Of a DNA stretch of 64,000 nt, positions 24,072 through 32,089 are shown piece after piece. The stretch comes from JBFAPK01 sp040676675. GTDB taxonomy: Bacteria > Actinomycetota > Actinomycetes > Mycobacteriales > Micromonosporaceae. The notes under the pieces are model-generated. The model had not been told where the DNA came from and ran no database searches. It was given only the letters and a program-made list of their open reading frames with translations. The number at the start of each line of letters is the position of its first letter. Within the stretch, counting starts at the first letter, position 1. The position numbers and the translations under genes are program-made. The stretch covers positions 638,213 through 702,212 of the forward strand of contig NZ_JBFAPK010000001.1 of the NCBI RefSeq assembly GCF_040676675.1. The letters run 5' to 3'.

Positions 24072-25313
24072 CTAGGCCGACGGCTTCTTCGAGAGCACGC
24101 TCGGGTTGGCGGCGACGAACTCGGCGAGCGTGTCCGCCTTGACCGCGGCGAACATCTGCTTGCTGATCGGCTTGAGCGCCTCGGCGCCCTCACCGTTGCC
24201 GGCGAACGTACCGTCGTTGGTGCGCAGCAGCACCAGCTCGTTGGCGGTCACGTTGCGCATGGTGAAGACGAAGTCGGCGATCGGCACGCCGCCGGTGTCG
24301 AGGGTGAACGCCTTGCCGGCCGCCTTCATCAGGGTGTTGAGCTTGAGCGGGTTGGTCATCACGCCGCCCTCCATGGCCTTCGCGGCCATGGCCTTGATCA
24401 GCTGCTGCTGGTGCTGCTGGCGGTCGTAGTCGCCGTTCTTCAGGCCGTACCGCTGGCGCGAGTAGTCCAGCGCCTCCCAGCCCTCCATCTCCTTGCAGCC
24501 CGGCTTGTGCACCACCGCCGGCCAGCGCCCGTTGCCGACCTTCTTGGCGTCCGCGTTCCACATCGGCTTGCCGTTGACCATCATCATGTGGTGCGACTCG
24601 ACCTTCTGGTCGACGCAGATGCGCACGGTGCCGAGCGCGTCGATCACGCTCTTGAAGCCGTTGAAGTCGATGATCGCGGCGCCGTCGAAGCTGATGCCGG
24701 TCAGCTTCTTGATCGTCTGAGCCATCAGCTGTGCGCCGCCGGCCCAGCCGGCGCCGTTCTGCGCGCCCCAGTAGAAGGCGCTGTTGATCTTCTCTCGACC
24801 GCCGCGGAACTTGCTCTTGGTGAAGGCGGGGATCGTCACCTCGGTGTCGCGGGGGATCGACACCAGGTACGCCTGGTCGTGCGTGGCCGGAATGTGCAGG
24901 ATGATGATCGTGTCGGCCCGGGTGTCGTTGTGCTCCCAGGAGCCGCGCACGTCCACGCCGAGCAGCAGCAGGTCGATCGGGCCCTTGAGGTCCTTGCCGC
25001 CCTCGGCGTCGGTCTTGCCCGCGTCGCCAAGCAGGTTCTCCTGCTCGATGCTGCTGGTGGCCTGGCTGATCACCGCCTTGCTGCCGACGATCGCGATGCC
25101 GCTGGTCATCATCAGCGCGGCGCCCCCGATGACGAGCAGGCGGGCCCAGAGCGGGTCCTTGCGACGACCCTTCTTGGTCGCCTTACCGCCCGTGCCGCCC
25201 TTGCCGCCTCTCCCACCGCCGCCCTTGCGCGGCGGCTGGTTGGCTGGCGTCACACGGACGGATGCGCTCGCGGGCTCCATCGATGGGGGACGTCGGCGGG
25301 TCTGAACCGGCAT
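24072..25313 (-). CDS. LCP family protein 2
   Basis: 413 aa LytR-CpsA-Psr family enzyme. A long Gly/Lys-rich cytoplasmic tail (about residues 15-55) precedes a single membrane anchor (LLVIGGAALMMTSGIAIVG), and the LCP core follows: GPIDLLLLGVDVRG, RADTIIILHIP, YLVSIPRDTEV, GGREKINSAFYWG, FDGAAIIDFNGFKSVIDALG, ALDYSRQRYGLKNGDYDRQQHQQQ. Compared with LCP 1 and 3 it has an insertion of about 25 residues rich in Lys, Trp and His after SHHMMM. ATG 25313 follows GGAG at 5 bases; the frame is open to 25403. Confidence 0.93.
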   Translation of the reverse strand: MPVQTRRRPPSMEPASASVRVTPANQPPRKGGGGRGGKGGTGGKATKKGRRKDPLWARLLVIGGAALMMTSGIAIVGSKAVISQATSSIEQENLLGDAGKTDAEGGKDLKGPIDLLLLGVDVRGSWEHNDTRADTIIILHIPATHDQAYLVSIPRDTEVTIPAFTKSKFRGGREKINSAFYWGAQNGAGWAGGAQLMAQTIKKLTGISFDGAAIIDFNGFKSVIDALGTVRICVDQKVESHHMMMVNGKPMWNADAKKVGNGRWPAVVHKPGCKEMEGWEALDYSRQRYGLKNGDYDRQQHQQQLIKAMAAKAMEGGVMTNPLKLNTLMKAAGKAFTLDTGGVPIADFVFTMRNVTANELVLLRTNDGTFAGNGEGAEALKPISKQMFAAVKADTLAEFVAANPSVLSKKPSA

Positions 25314-26675
25314 GCCTGCTCCAGATCGCAATTCAGGGGGCGAGCCTACTCTACGGAATCGTTTAGAAGATTGCGAGCCAATCCATGTTTCAGCCTCCGA
25401 CATCTGTATCGGTTATGTCGCGGTGACGGTGTGGCATTTCCGGTAACCGGGCGGGGTGGGACGGCCGGACGATCGGTGCGATGCGTACCTGTCGTGGCGC
25501 AAGGTGAAAACCGCTGCCGGTCGACGCCCGCGCTGACGTAGCAAGAGCGGCGGATGGTTGCAGCGGTGTCGCCGTATCGGCAGTGACAGTGGTCACTGCC
25601 GACCGATACCGGTCGGGACTATGGCGGACTATCCGATTACCCAATGTGACGATCTTTCTGGTCGGGTCCTCTCGTCCGTTCCTCCGACGTCGCTGGTCCG
25701 TTCGGCCGGCCGCCCAAAGTGGATCAGCGAGCCGCCCGTCTCGGCGCCGGCCGTCCCGTCGCCGTCACCGGTATCCGGCACGGGTTTCCGGGGCGGGAGC
25801 GGGCGCCGCCGTACCGGTGCCGAGAGGTCCCGCGCCGGCCCTGGTCGCGGCGCCGGGTCGGCACGCGGCGCGCGCCTGGTCGCTCGGCCTCCGCCGGGGT
25901 ACGTCGCCCCGTGCCACGCGACGGCGCGGGCCGGTACGCGTCCGTCCCGGTTCGGCCCGCCGCCGTAATTCCCGTGCGACAGGCGCGTCCGACGGCCGAT
26001 CCGGCCGGGCGCACTATGCCGTCGCAATGGGCGCGAATTGCACCGGGAACGGTTATTGAAATGTCGGGACCATCGCGTCGAATGGGGCCTCGCCGATCGA
26101 CCGGAAAAGCGGTGGTCGCGACCGTCGGGAGCCGCGGCCATTTCCCCGGACGCGGACGAGCGGCCGGTCGAACGGCTCGGTGACGGCGACCGGATGCGGT
26201 AAGTCCGCCGGCCCCGCCGCCACGGCGCGGTGTCGGCCGCGTAATCGCGATCGTGTCACCGAATAGGAAACGATCGAGCAGTCTCCGGCGATGCGGTCCC
26301 GGCTCCGACCCTCGCCCGATCGAGGCAGGCGGGGCCTCGGCACCTCGCTCGACCAGCGCGTACGGGCGCCGCCCTGACGCCGGCGAGCCGGCGCGGCGAA
26401 GTGCCCGGGAGCCGCGGCCGGGGCGGCCCGGGTCGTACCCGGCGGTGCGGAGTCGCAATTCCGTCCGGCCCGCAATCGCCCGACGAGTGGGAGCGACGCC
26501 GGTAACGCCCGGTCCGACTTGGTCTCCCCGCTCGCCCGCGCCGGTACGGAAAACGGTTCACGTTCGCGCCGGAGGGCGGCGCCGAACTGGACAACCCGTT
26601 ACGCCGGGTCGAATTACACCCGCCGGTAACCCGGGCGACCGCGGAAATTCTCGCGGCCGCCCGGAGCCCGGTGCG
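25314..26675. other. 1.36 kb region without a recognisable gene
   Basis: Frames on both strands are open in places, but none has a recognisable product, a plausible start with ribosome binding site, or the strong third-position GC bias of the surrounding genes. Translations in all frames are arginine/proline-rich noise. It lies between LCP 3 (upstream) and LCP 2 (downstream) and must hold the LCP 2 promoter. It may be a decayed gene or a long untranslated or regulatory region. Confidence 0.6.
25348..25353 (-). promoter_or_regulatory. possible -10 of LCP 2
   Basis: TAGAGT on the minus strand lies 34 bases before the ATG of LCP 2, in a locally AT-richer patch (25348-25400). No convincing -35 hexamer was seen. 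Confidence 0.35.
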
Positions 26676-27950
26676 TCACTTCGGCGCGGGTGAGGGGGCG
26701 ATGTTCGCCTGGACCCAGTCGGCCATCTTGTCGCTGGAGATCGCCTGATACATCGCCAGCGCCTTCTCCCGATCGGAAACCACGACCGACTCGCCGTCGA
26801 TGGTGTCGCTGCCCTTGTTGGGGCTGGTGATGAACTGGAGGTTCTCGCCGCGCAGCTTGCGGAACTGGACGGCCATGCTGACCAGGGAGAAGCCCTCGTC
26901 GACGGTGACCGCGCCGGTCACGGACTTGAGGAAGGCGTTGAGCTTCGCCGGGTTGCTCAGGGTGCCGGAGCTGACCGCCTTGTCCATCAACGCGCGGAGG
27001 AACTCCTGCTGGTGCCGCATCCGGGCGAAGTCCCCGTCCGGGAACTGCTTGCGCTGCCGGATCCAGTCCAGCGCCTCCTCGCCGTTCATGTGGTTGACGC
27101 CCTTGTTGAACTTCCGGAACGGCTTGTGGATCGAGGTGATGCTCCGCTCGACGTTCAGGTCGACGCCGCCGAGCGCGTCGGTGACCTCCTTGAAGCCGGC
27201 GAAGTCGATCGCCATCACGTGGTCGACCCGCACGTCGGTGAAGCACTCCACCGTCCGTACCGCCAACGGCAGACCGCCGAACGCGAACGCCGCGTTGATC
27301 TTCGCCCGGTCCCCGGTGTCGCAGCCGGAGCTGGCCTTTTCGGGTATCCGCACGTAGAGGTCGCGCGGGATGGAGACGAGGTACGCCCGGTCGTGGCTCG
27401 CCGGGATGTGCATGAGGATGATCGTGTCGGCGCGCCACTTCCCGGCCTGGTCCACGGGGGCGTCCGGGTCCCGGGAGTCGCTCCCCACCAGCAGGATGTT
27501 CAGCGCGCCGTCGACGGGCTTCGCGGGGCGCCCGCCGGTGATCGTCGAGAACGGGTCGGTCCGGGCGAGGTCGTTGTTGACCTTGTTGGCGTACAGCCAC
27601 GCTCCCCCGGCCGCGATCAGTCCGAGGATCACCAGCGCCGCCACGACGACCAGGGCGATGCGTCCCCAGCGCGGGCGCGGGCCGCGGCGCGCCGGACCGC
27701 CGGGCAGCCCGGGGCCGCCGGGGCCACCCGGTCCGCCGGGCCCCGCCGGGCGGCCGTAGGTGCGTTCGGAGGCGCGAGCTGCTCGACCCGGCGTACCGGG
27801 ATAGCTGTCGCCGGCCGACACGCGGGCGCGGCCGGCGCTGCGTGCCGTACCGGCGGAGGCCGCTCCCGAGACGGAGGCCCGGCCGGCGGAATCGCCGGGT
27901 GTCCTCCGGTACGGGTCGGTCGGGTAACCGGCAGGCGTGGTTGCAGACAT
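26676..27950 (-). CDS. LCP family protein 3
   Basis: 424 aa LytR-CpsA-Psr ligase. The cytoplasmic N-terminus (about residues 1-95) is Arg/Ser/Gly-rich with a run of GGP repeats. The membrane anchor is IALVVVAALVILGLIAAGGAWLYA. The extracellular core has ALNILLVGSDSRDPD, RADTIILMHIPASHDRAYLVSIPRDLYV, AKINAAFAFGG, HVMAIDFAGFKEVTDALGG and ALDWIRQRKQFPDGDFARMRHQQ. The catalytic arginine/aspartate set expected of LCP enzymes is present. TACCCT 6 bases upstream makes ATG 27950 a leaderless start. Third of three LCP genes in 5 kb. Confidence 0.94.
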   Translation of the reverse strand: MSATTPAGYPTDPYRRTPGDSAGRASVSGAASAGTARSAGRARVSAGDSYPGTPGRAARASERTYGRPAGPGGPGGPGGPGLPGGPARRGPRPRWGRIALVVVAALVILGLIAAGGAWLYANKVNNDLARTDPFSTITGGRPAKPVDGALNILLVGSDSRDPDAPVDQAGKWRADTIILMHIPASHDRAYLVSIPRDLYVRIPEKASSGCDTGDRAKINAAFAFGGLPLAVRTVECFTDVRVDHVMAIDFAGFKEVTDALGGVDLNVERSITSIHKPFRKFNKGVNHMNGEEALDWIRQRKQFPDGDFARMRHQQEFLRALMDKAVSSGTLSNPAKLNAFLKSVTGAVTVDEGFSLVSMAVQFRKLRGENLQFITSPNKGSDTIDGESVVVSDREKALAMYQAISSDKMADWVQANIAPSPAPK

Positions 27951-27956
27951 GCCCCC

Positions 27957-27962
27957 AGGGTA
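27957..27962 (-). promoter_or_regulatory. -10 hexamer, leaderless LCP 3
   Basis: TACCCT on the minus strand ends 6 bases before ATG 27950. Confidence 0.6.
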
Positions 27963-28097
27963 CGAAGAAAGTCCAAAACCGGCCTTCTACCACGGCCGGG
28001 GGAGCGCGATCCGTGGATCGCGACGCGATCACCCGTCGATGGCCGGGACCACCTGCCGCCGCTCGCCGCCGCCCCGCCGACACCGGACGCCCCCGAC

Positions 28098-28131
28098 GGG
28101 CGCCAGACTCCGAGGGGCGCCAGGCTCCGAG
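28098..28131. repeat. 17-bp tandem repeat, 2 copies
   Basis: GGGCGCCAGACTCCGAG is followed directly by the same unit with one change (A to G), then a partial third GGGCGG. It lies downstream of the SDR gene. Confidence 0.75.
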
Positions 28132-28176
28132 GGGCGGGAGGCCCAGACGGACAGCAACGGCCCGACGGGTGGGCGT

Positions 28177-29154
28177 TCAGCCCAGCCGCTGGGCGAAGTG
28201 CTCGATCGTGCGGCGCAGCCCGTCCTCCGGCCCGACCTCGGGCGCGTAACCCAGACGCTCCCGAGCCAGCGTCAGGTCCGGCCGGCGCATCTCCGGGTCG
28301 TCGGCGGTACGGGTGATGTAGGTCACCTGAGACGTGCTGCCGGCCAGCGAAACGATCAGTTCGGCCAGCTCCCGCATCGACAGCTCGTGCTCGGTACCGC
28401 AGTTGATCGGGCCGGACTCGGTCGAGTCGAGCAGCAGCAGGATCCCCCGCACCAGGTCGTCGACGTAGCAGATCGAGCGGGTCTGCGCCCCCGTGCCGTG
28501 CACGGTGATCGGCTCGCCGCGCAGCGCCTGGCTGATGAAGGTCGGGATGGCCCGGCCGTCGTCCGGGCGCATCCGCGGCCCGTACGTGTTGAAGATCCGT
28601 ACGATGCCGGCGTCGAGACCCCGGTAGCGCCGGTACGCCATCGTGGCGGCCTCGGCGAACCGCTTTGCCTCGTCGTACACGCTTCGGATGCCGACCGGGT
28701 TGACGTTGCCCCAGTACGTCTCGACCTGGGGGTGCACCTTCGGGTCGCCGTACGCCTCGGAGGTGGAGGCCATGACGAACCGGGCACCGTCGGCCACGGC
28801 CCGGTCCAGCAGGTGCAGCGTGGCGATCGAGCCGACCCGCAGGATCTCGATCGGCAGCGTGGCGAAGTCGGTGGGGCTGGCCGGCGAGGCCAGGTGCAGG
28901 ATCGCGTCGAACCGCTCCGCGGTGGCCGGGTGGTGGTTCGGCAGCCCGTCCGAGACGTCCGCCTCCACCAGCGTGAAGCGCGGGTGGTCGGCGAGGTGCG
29001 CGACGTTCTCCTTCGACCCGGTCACGAAGTTGTCCACCGCGACGACGGTGCAGCCCCGCGCGATCAGCGCATCGACCAGGTGCGACGGCACGAATCCGGC
29101 ACCGCCGGTGACGAGGATCCGATGGCCTTGTCCGAAGCGCTGCGCTACCACCAT
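28177..29154 (-). CDS. NAD-dependent epimerase/dehydratase, UDP-glucuronate decarboxylase-like
   Basis: 325 aa extended short-chain dehydrogenase acting on a nucleotide sugar. The Rossmann motif is ILVTGGAGFVPSHL; the third glycine of GxxGxxG is proline 23. Catalytic serine and YxxxK are in FVMASTSEAYGDP and SVYDEAKRFAE. The stretch YGDPKVHPQVETYWGNVNPVG closely resembles UDP-glucuronate decarboxylases (UDP-xylose synthases), and NTYGPRMRPDDGRAIPTFI and TGAQTRSICYVDDLVRGI fit this group. UDP-xylose formation is the best guess; related dTDP-glucose 4,6-dehydratases are the alternative. TAGGCT 6 bases before ATG 29154 gives a leaderless start. Confidence 0.85.
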   Translation of the reverse strand: MVVAQRFGQGHRILVTGGAGFVPSHLVDALIARGCTVVAVDNFVTGSKENVAHLADHPRFTLVEADVSDGLPNHHPATAERFDAILHLASPASPTDFATLPIEILRVGSIATLHLLDRAVADGARFVMASTSEAYGDPKVHPQVETYWGNVNPVGIRSVYDEAKRFAEAATMAYRRYRGLDAGIVRIFNTYGPRMRPDDGRAIPTFISQALRGEPITVHGTGAQTRSICYVDDLVRGILLLLDSTESGPINCGTEHELSMRELAELIVSLAGSTSQVTYITRTADDPEMRRPDLTLARERLGYAPEVGPEDGLRRTIEHFAQRLG

Positions 29155-29160
29155 GTCGCC

Positions 29161-29166
29161 AGCCTA
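29161..29166 (-). promoter_or_regulatory. -10 hexamer, leaderless SDR gene
   Basis: TAGGCT on the minus strand ends 6 bases before ATG 29154. Confidence 0.65.
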
Positions 29167-29241
29167 CCCAGCATCGGGATCTCCGCGTGCCGCTGGGCGT
29201 ACCGGCCGGCCGGCCGACGCGGGTGGCGGTGGTACGACGAA

Positions 29242-29277
29242 CGGGTGGTACCGGGCCTCGTTGCCCGGTACCACCCG
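29242..29277 (-). terminator. terminator of the symporter 1 operon
   Basis: Perfect 15-bp stem (CGGGTGGTACCGGGC / GCCCGGTACCACCCG) with a 6-base loop, 30 bases after the symporter stop codon. Confidence 0.88.
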
Positions 29278-29307
29278 CTCCGCATGCTCGCCGAGGCGCC
29301 TCGCGGG

Positions 29308-30990
29308 TCAGTGCGCCCCGGCCCCGGTGAGGGCGCGCACCTCCAGCTCGGCGTACTTCCGGTCGTCCGTCTCCTTGGAGACGAGCGTGCCGATCCAGCC
29401 GCAGAGGAAGCCGAACGGGATCGAGATGATGCCCGGGTTGGACAGCGGGAAGAAGTGCCAGTCCGAGTCCGGGAACATCGAGGTGGCGGCGCCGGAGACC
29501 ACCGGCGAGAAGAACACCAGGAAGACCGCGGAGATCAGGCCGCCGTAGATGGCCCAGACCGCGCCCGAGGTGTTGAACCGCCGCCAGAAGAGGGTGTAGA
29601 TGATCGCTGGCAGGTTGCCCGAGGCGGCGACCGCGAACGCCAGCGCCACCAGGAACGCCACGTTCAGGCTCTGCGCGAAGATCGACAGCACGATCGAGAT
29701 CGCGCCGATCACCAGCGCGGCGATCCGGGCGACGTTGACCTCCTGCCGCTCCGAGGCCTGGCCGCCCTTGACCACGTTGGCGTAGAAGTCGTGCGCCAGG
29801 CTGGACGAGGAGGCCAGGGTGAGCCCGGCGACCACGGCCAGGATCGTGGCGAAGGCGACCGCCGCGATGATCGCCAGCAGGGTCGCGCCGCCGACGTCCC
29901 CGCCGAGGAAGTCGATGCCGAGAGCCTGCGCGAGCTGCGGCGCGGCGGTGTTGCCGGCCTTGTCCTGCGCGGTGATCGCCTCGCTGCCCACCAGGGCCGC
30001 CGCGCCGAAGCCCAGCGCCAGGGTGAAGAGGTAGAACGTGCCGATGATGCCGATCGCCCAGAGCACGCTCTTGCGGGCCGCCTTGGCGGTCGGCACCGTG
30101 TAGAAGCGGATCAGGATGTGCGGCAGGCCGGCCGTACCGAGCACCAGGGCGATGCCGAGCGAGAGCAGGTCCACCTTGTTGTAGAACGTCTGGGTGGAGT
30201 TGCCCGCCACCTCGACGCCGTAGCGCAGGCCGGGTTCCAGGAAGGCGCTCCCCTTGCCGGATCGCTCGGCGGCGTCGCCGAGCAGCCCGGACAGGTTGAA
30301 CTTGTAGTGCGCCAGCACCAGCAGCGTCATCACGAGCGTGCCGCCCATCAGCAGCACGGCCTTGATGATCTGTACGTAGGTGGTGCCCTTCATGCCGCCG
30401 ACCGTGACGTAAATGATCATCAGCGCGCCGACCAGGATGATCGTGGCGATCTTCGCCGCGTCCGCGTCCATGCCGAGGAACGTGGTCCCGGGCCGGATGC
30501 CCAGCAGGAGCGCCACGAGCGCGCCGGCGCCGACCATCTGGGCCAGCAGGTAGAAGATCGACACCGTGATCGTGGAGACCGCGGCGGCGGTGCGTACCGG
30601 CTTCTGCCGCATCCGGAACGCGAGCACGTCGGCCATCGTGTACCGGCCCGAGTTGCGCAGCAGCTCCGCCACCAGCAGCAGCGCGACCAGCCACGCCACC
30701 AGGAAGCCGATCGAGTAGAGGAAGCCGTCGTAGCCGTAGAGCGCGATCAGACCGGCGATGCCCAGGAACGAGGCCGCCGACATGTAGTCGCCGCCGATCG
30801 CCAGGCCGTTCTGGAAGCCGGAGAAGGAGCGACCGCCGGCGTAGAAGTCCGTGGCGGTCTTGGTCTGCCGGCTGGCCCAGATGGTGATGGCCAGCGTCAC
30901 CGCCACGAGGGTCAGGAAGAGCACGATCGTCAGGGTGCGCGCCGTGCCGTTGGTCGCGGCCGGCGCGGCCAGGAAGGAGTACGGGCTCAT
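29308..30990 (-). CDS. actP: cation/acetate symporter (SSS family), copy 1
   Basis: 560 aa sodium:solute symporter with about 13 membrane helices, of the ActP/MctC acetate-pyruvate type. Diagnostic stretches include TDFYAGGRSFSGFQNGLAIGGDYMSAASFLGIAG at the N-terminus and GLPHILIRFYTVPTAKAARKS in the middle. SSSSLAHDFYANVV and ALAFAVAASGNLPAIIYTLFWRRFN follow near the C-terminus. ATG 30990 overlaps the stop of the DUF485 gene by 4 bases (ATGA), so the two are translated together. Likely imports acetate or other short monocarboxylates with Na+ or H+. Confidence 0.92.
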   Translation of the reverse strand: MSPYSFLAAPAATNGTARTLTIVLFLTLVAVTLAITIWASRQTKTATDFYAGGRSFSGFQNGLAIGGDYMSAASFLGIAGLIALYGYDGFLYSIGFLVAWLVALLLVAELLRNSGRYTMADVLAFRMRQKPVRTAAAVSTITVSIFYLLAQMVGAGALVALLLGIRPGTTFLGMDADAAKIATIILVGALMIIYVTVGGMKGTTYVQIIKAVLLMGGTLVMTLLVLAHYKFNLSGLLGDAAERSGKGSAFLEPGLRYGVEVAGNSTQTFYNKVDLLSLGIALVLGTAGLPHILIRFYTVPTAKAARKSVLWAIGIIGTFYLFTLALGFGAAALVGSEAITAQDKAGNTAAPQLAQALGIDFLGGDVGGATLLAIIAAVAFATILAVVAGLTLASSSSLAHDFYANVVKGGQASERQEVNVARIAALVIGAISIVLSIFAQSLNVAFLVALAFAVAASGNLPAIIYTLFWRRFNTSGAVWAIYGGLISAVFLVFFSPVVSGAATSMFPDSDWHFFPLSNPGIISIPFGFLCGWIGTLVSKETDDRKYAELEVRALTGAGAH

Positions 30991-31334
30991 GCTCCCTCGC
31001 CTCCCTGCTCCAGCTCGGCCCGGATCCGGTCGGCCACCGGGTCGAGCTTGCGGTCCGCGTGGCGCGAGTAGAGCCAGGCGATCAGGAACGTCGAGACGAA
31101 CTGCAGCAGGCCGAAGACGAGCGCGACGTTGATGTTGCCGACGAGCTTCGTGCCCATGAAGTCCCGGGCGTACGCCGAGAGGATCACGTACAGGGCGTAC
31201 CAGAGGAAGAATGCCACCGTCATCGGGAAGACGAAGTTGCGCAGGGCCTTGCGGAGCCCGGCGAACTCGTCCGACCGCTGCACGGCGACGTACCGGTCCG
31301 GCGTGACTGCCGGAGCGGGCGTTTCCGTGGACAT
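30987..31334 (-). CDS. DUF485 family membrane protein
   Basis: 115 aa small inner-membrane protein that accompanies acetate symporters (E. coli YjcH type). It has two membrane segments, FVFPMTVAFFLWYALYVIL and INVALVFGLLQFVSTFLIAWLY, with the family motif YARDFMGTK between them. The C-terminus is charged and cytoplasmic. ATG 31334 was chosen because the upstream extension is unrelated and AGGTGG precedes it. It overlaps the symporter start by 4 bases. Role in transport is inferred from constant linkage. Confidence 0.92.
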   Translation of the reverse strand: MSTETPAPAVTPDRYVAVQRSDEFAGLRKALRNFVFPMTVAFFLWYALYVILSAYARDFMGTKLVGNINVALVFGLLQFVSTFLIAWLYSRHADRKLDPVADRIRAELEQGGEGA

Positions 31335-31532
31335 GCGGATCACCACCTTCGCAGGTGTGGGGAGTTTCGCGCACGGTATGGAGCCCGCCGGCCGATCGAC
31401 AGCGGTGATCCGATACCCGGTCACCGGCTGCGCCGAACGGGCCACTGCGTGCGCCGAGTGACCCCGGTCACGCCGTTCAGCGGCTCCCCGCCCCGGGTCG
31501 CCGGGGCTCCCCGCCCCCGGTCGCCCAGACGG

Positions 31533-32081
31533 TCACTCCGGCAGTTCGCGGTACCGGCCCCGGTGGTGCAGCAGCGGGGCGGCCCGATCGGCCAGCTCGA
31601 CCACCTCGATGGTGGCCTCGACGAGCAGGGCCCAGCCGTACTCCCGCGCGCCGTCGAGCCGGCAGCCCGACCAGCCGCCCGCGTCGGCCGGGACCGGACC
31701 GTACCCGGTCTCGGTCCACTCGCCGGTGGCGAAGAGGCCACCGGGGGCGGGAAAGAGCCCGGCGAAGCGGTCCGCGAGCTGCCGGTGCGCGGGCCCGAGC
31801 AGCGCGACCGCGAACCGGCCGGAGGTCGAGGCGGCCGACCACAGCTCCGACTCCTCGTCGACCAGCCCGAGCAGCCGGCCCGGCTCGCCGTCCGCGACCA
31901 GCGTGGACGAGACCGTCAGACCCGCCGGCGCGGTGGGCTCGCCGGTCGCCGTGCCGTACGCCGTCCAGAGCGTCACCGGGGCCGGGAGGCGTCCCCGCAG
32001 CCGGCGTACCTTCGACCGCTCCTGCGGCGGGGTGGCGAACGGGTCGGTGTGGTGGATCTCCGCGCCCGGTCGATGATTCAC
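31533..32081 (-). CDS. flavin reductase-like protein
   Basis: 182 aa FMN-binding split-barrel of the flavin reductase family. PVTLWTAYGTATGEPTAPAGLTVSSTLVADGEPGRLLGLVD matches the flavin-binding block, and SGRFAVALLGPAHRQLADRFAGLFP the second. Such proteins supply reduced flavin to a monooxygenase or reduce quinones directly; no monooxygenase is adjacent. GTG 32081 overlaps the sigma-factor stop by 4 bases (GTGA) and has GAGG 8 bases upstream; GTG 32090 is an alternative. Both lie in a parS-like palindrome. Third gene of an operon with the sigma factor. Confidence 0.8.
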   Translation of the reverse strand: MNHRPGAEIHHTDPFATPPQERSKVRRLRGRLPAPVTLWTAYGTATGEPTAPAGLTVSSTLVADGEPGRLLGLVDEESELWSAASTSGRFAVALLGPAHRQLADRFAGLFPAPGGLFATGEWTETGYGPVPADAGGWSGCRLDGAREYGWALLVEATIEVVELADRAAPLLHHRGRYRELPE

Positions 32082-32089
32082 GTGAAACA
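32074..32089. promoter_or_regulatory. near-consensus parS (ParB binding) site
   Basis: TGATTCACGTGAAACA matches the parS consensus TGTTTCACGTGAAACA at 15 of 16 positions. It overlaps the end of the sigma-factor gene and the start of the flavin reductase gene. parS sites cluster around chromosome origins and load ParB for segregation. Confidence 0.7.

Noticed and set aside
27629..31071. Two very long open frames (over 1000 codons each, one per strand) across the LCP 3, SDR and symporter genes
   Set aside because: Both are out of frame with three clearly identified proteins and cross their terminators. Their composition is His/Arg/Gly-rich noise.
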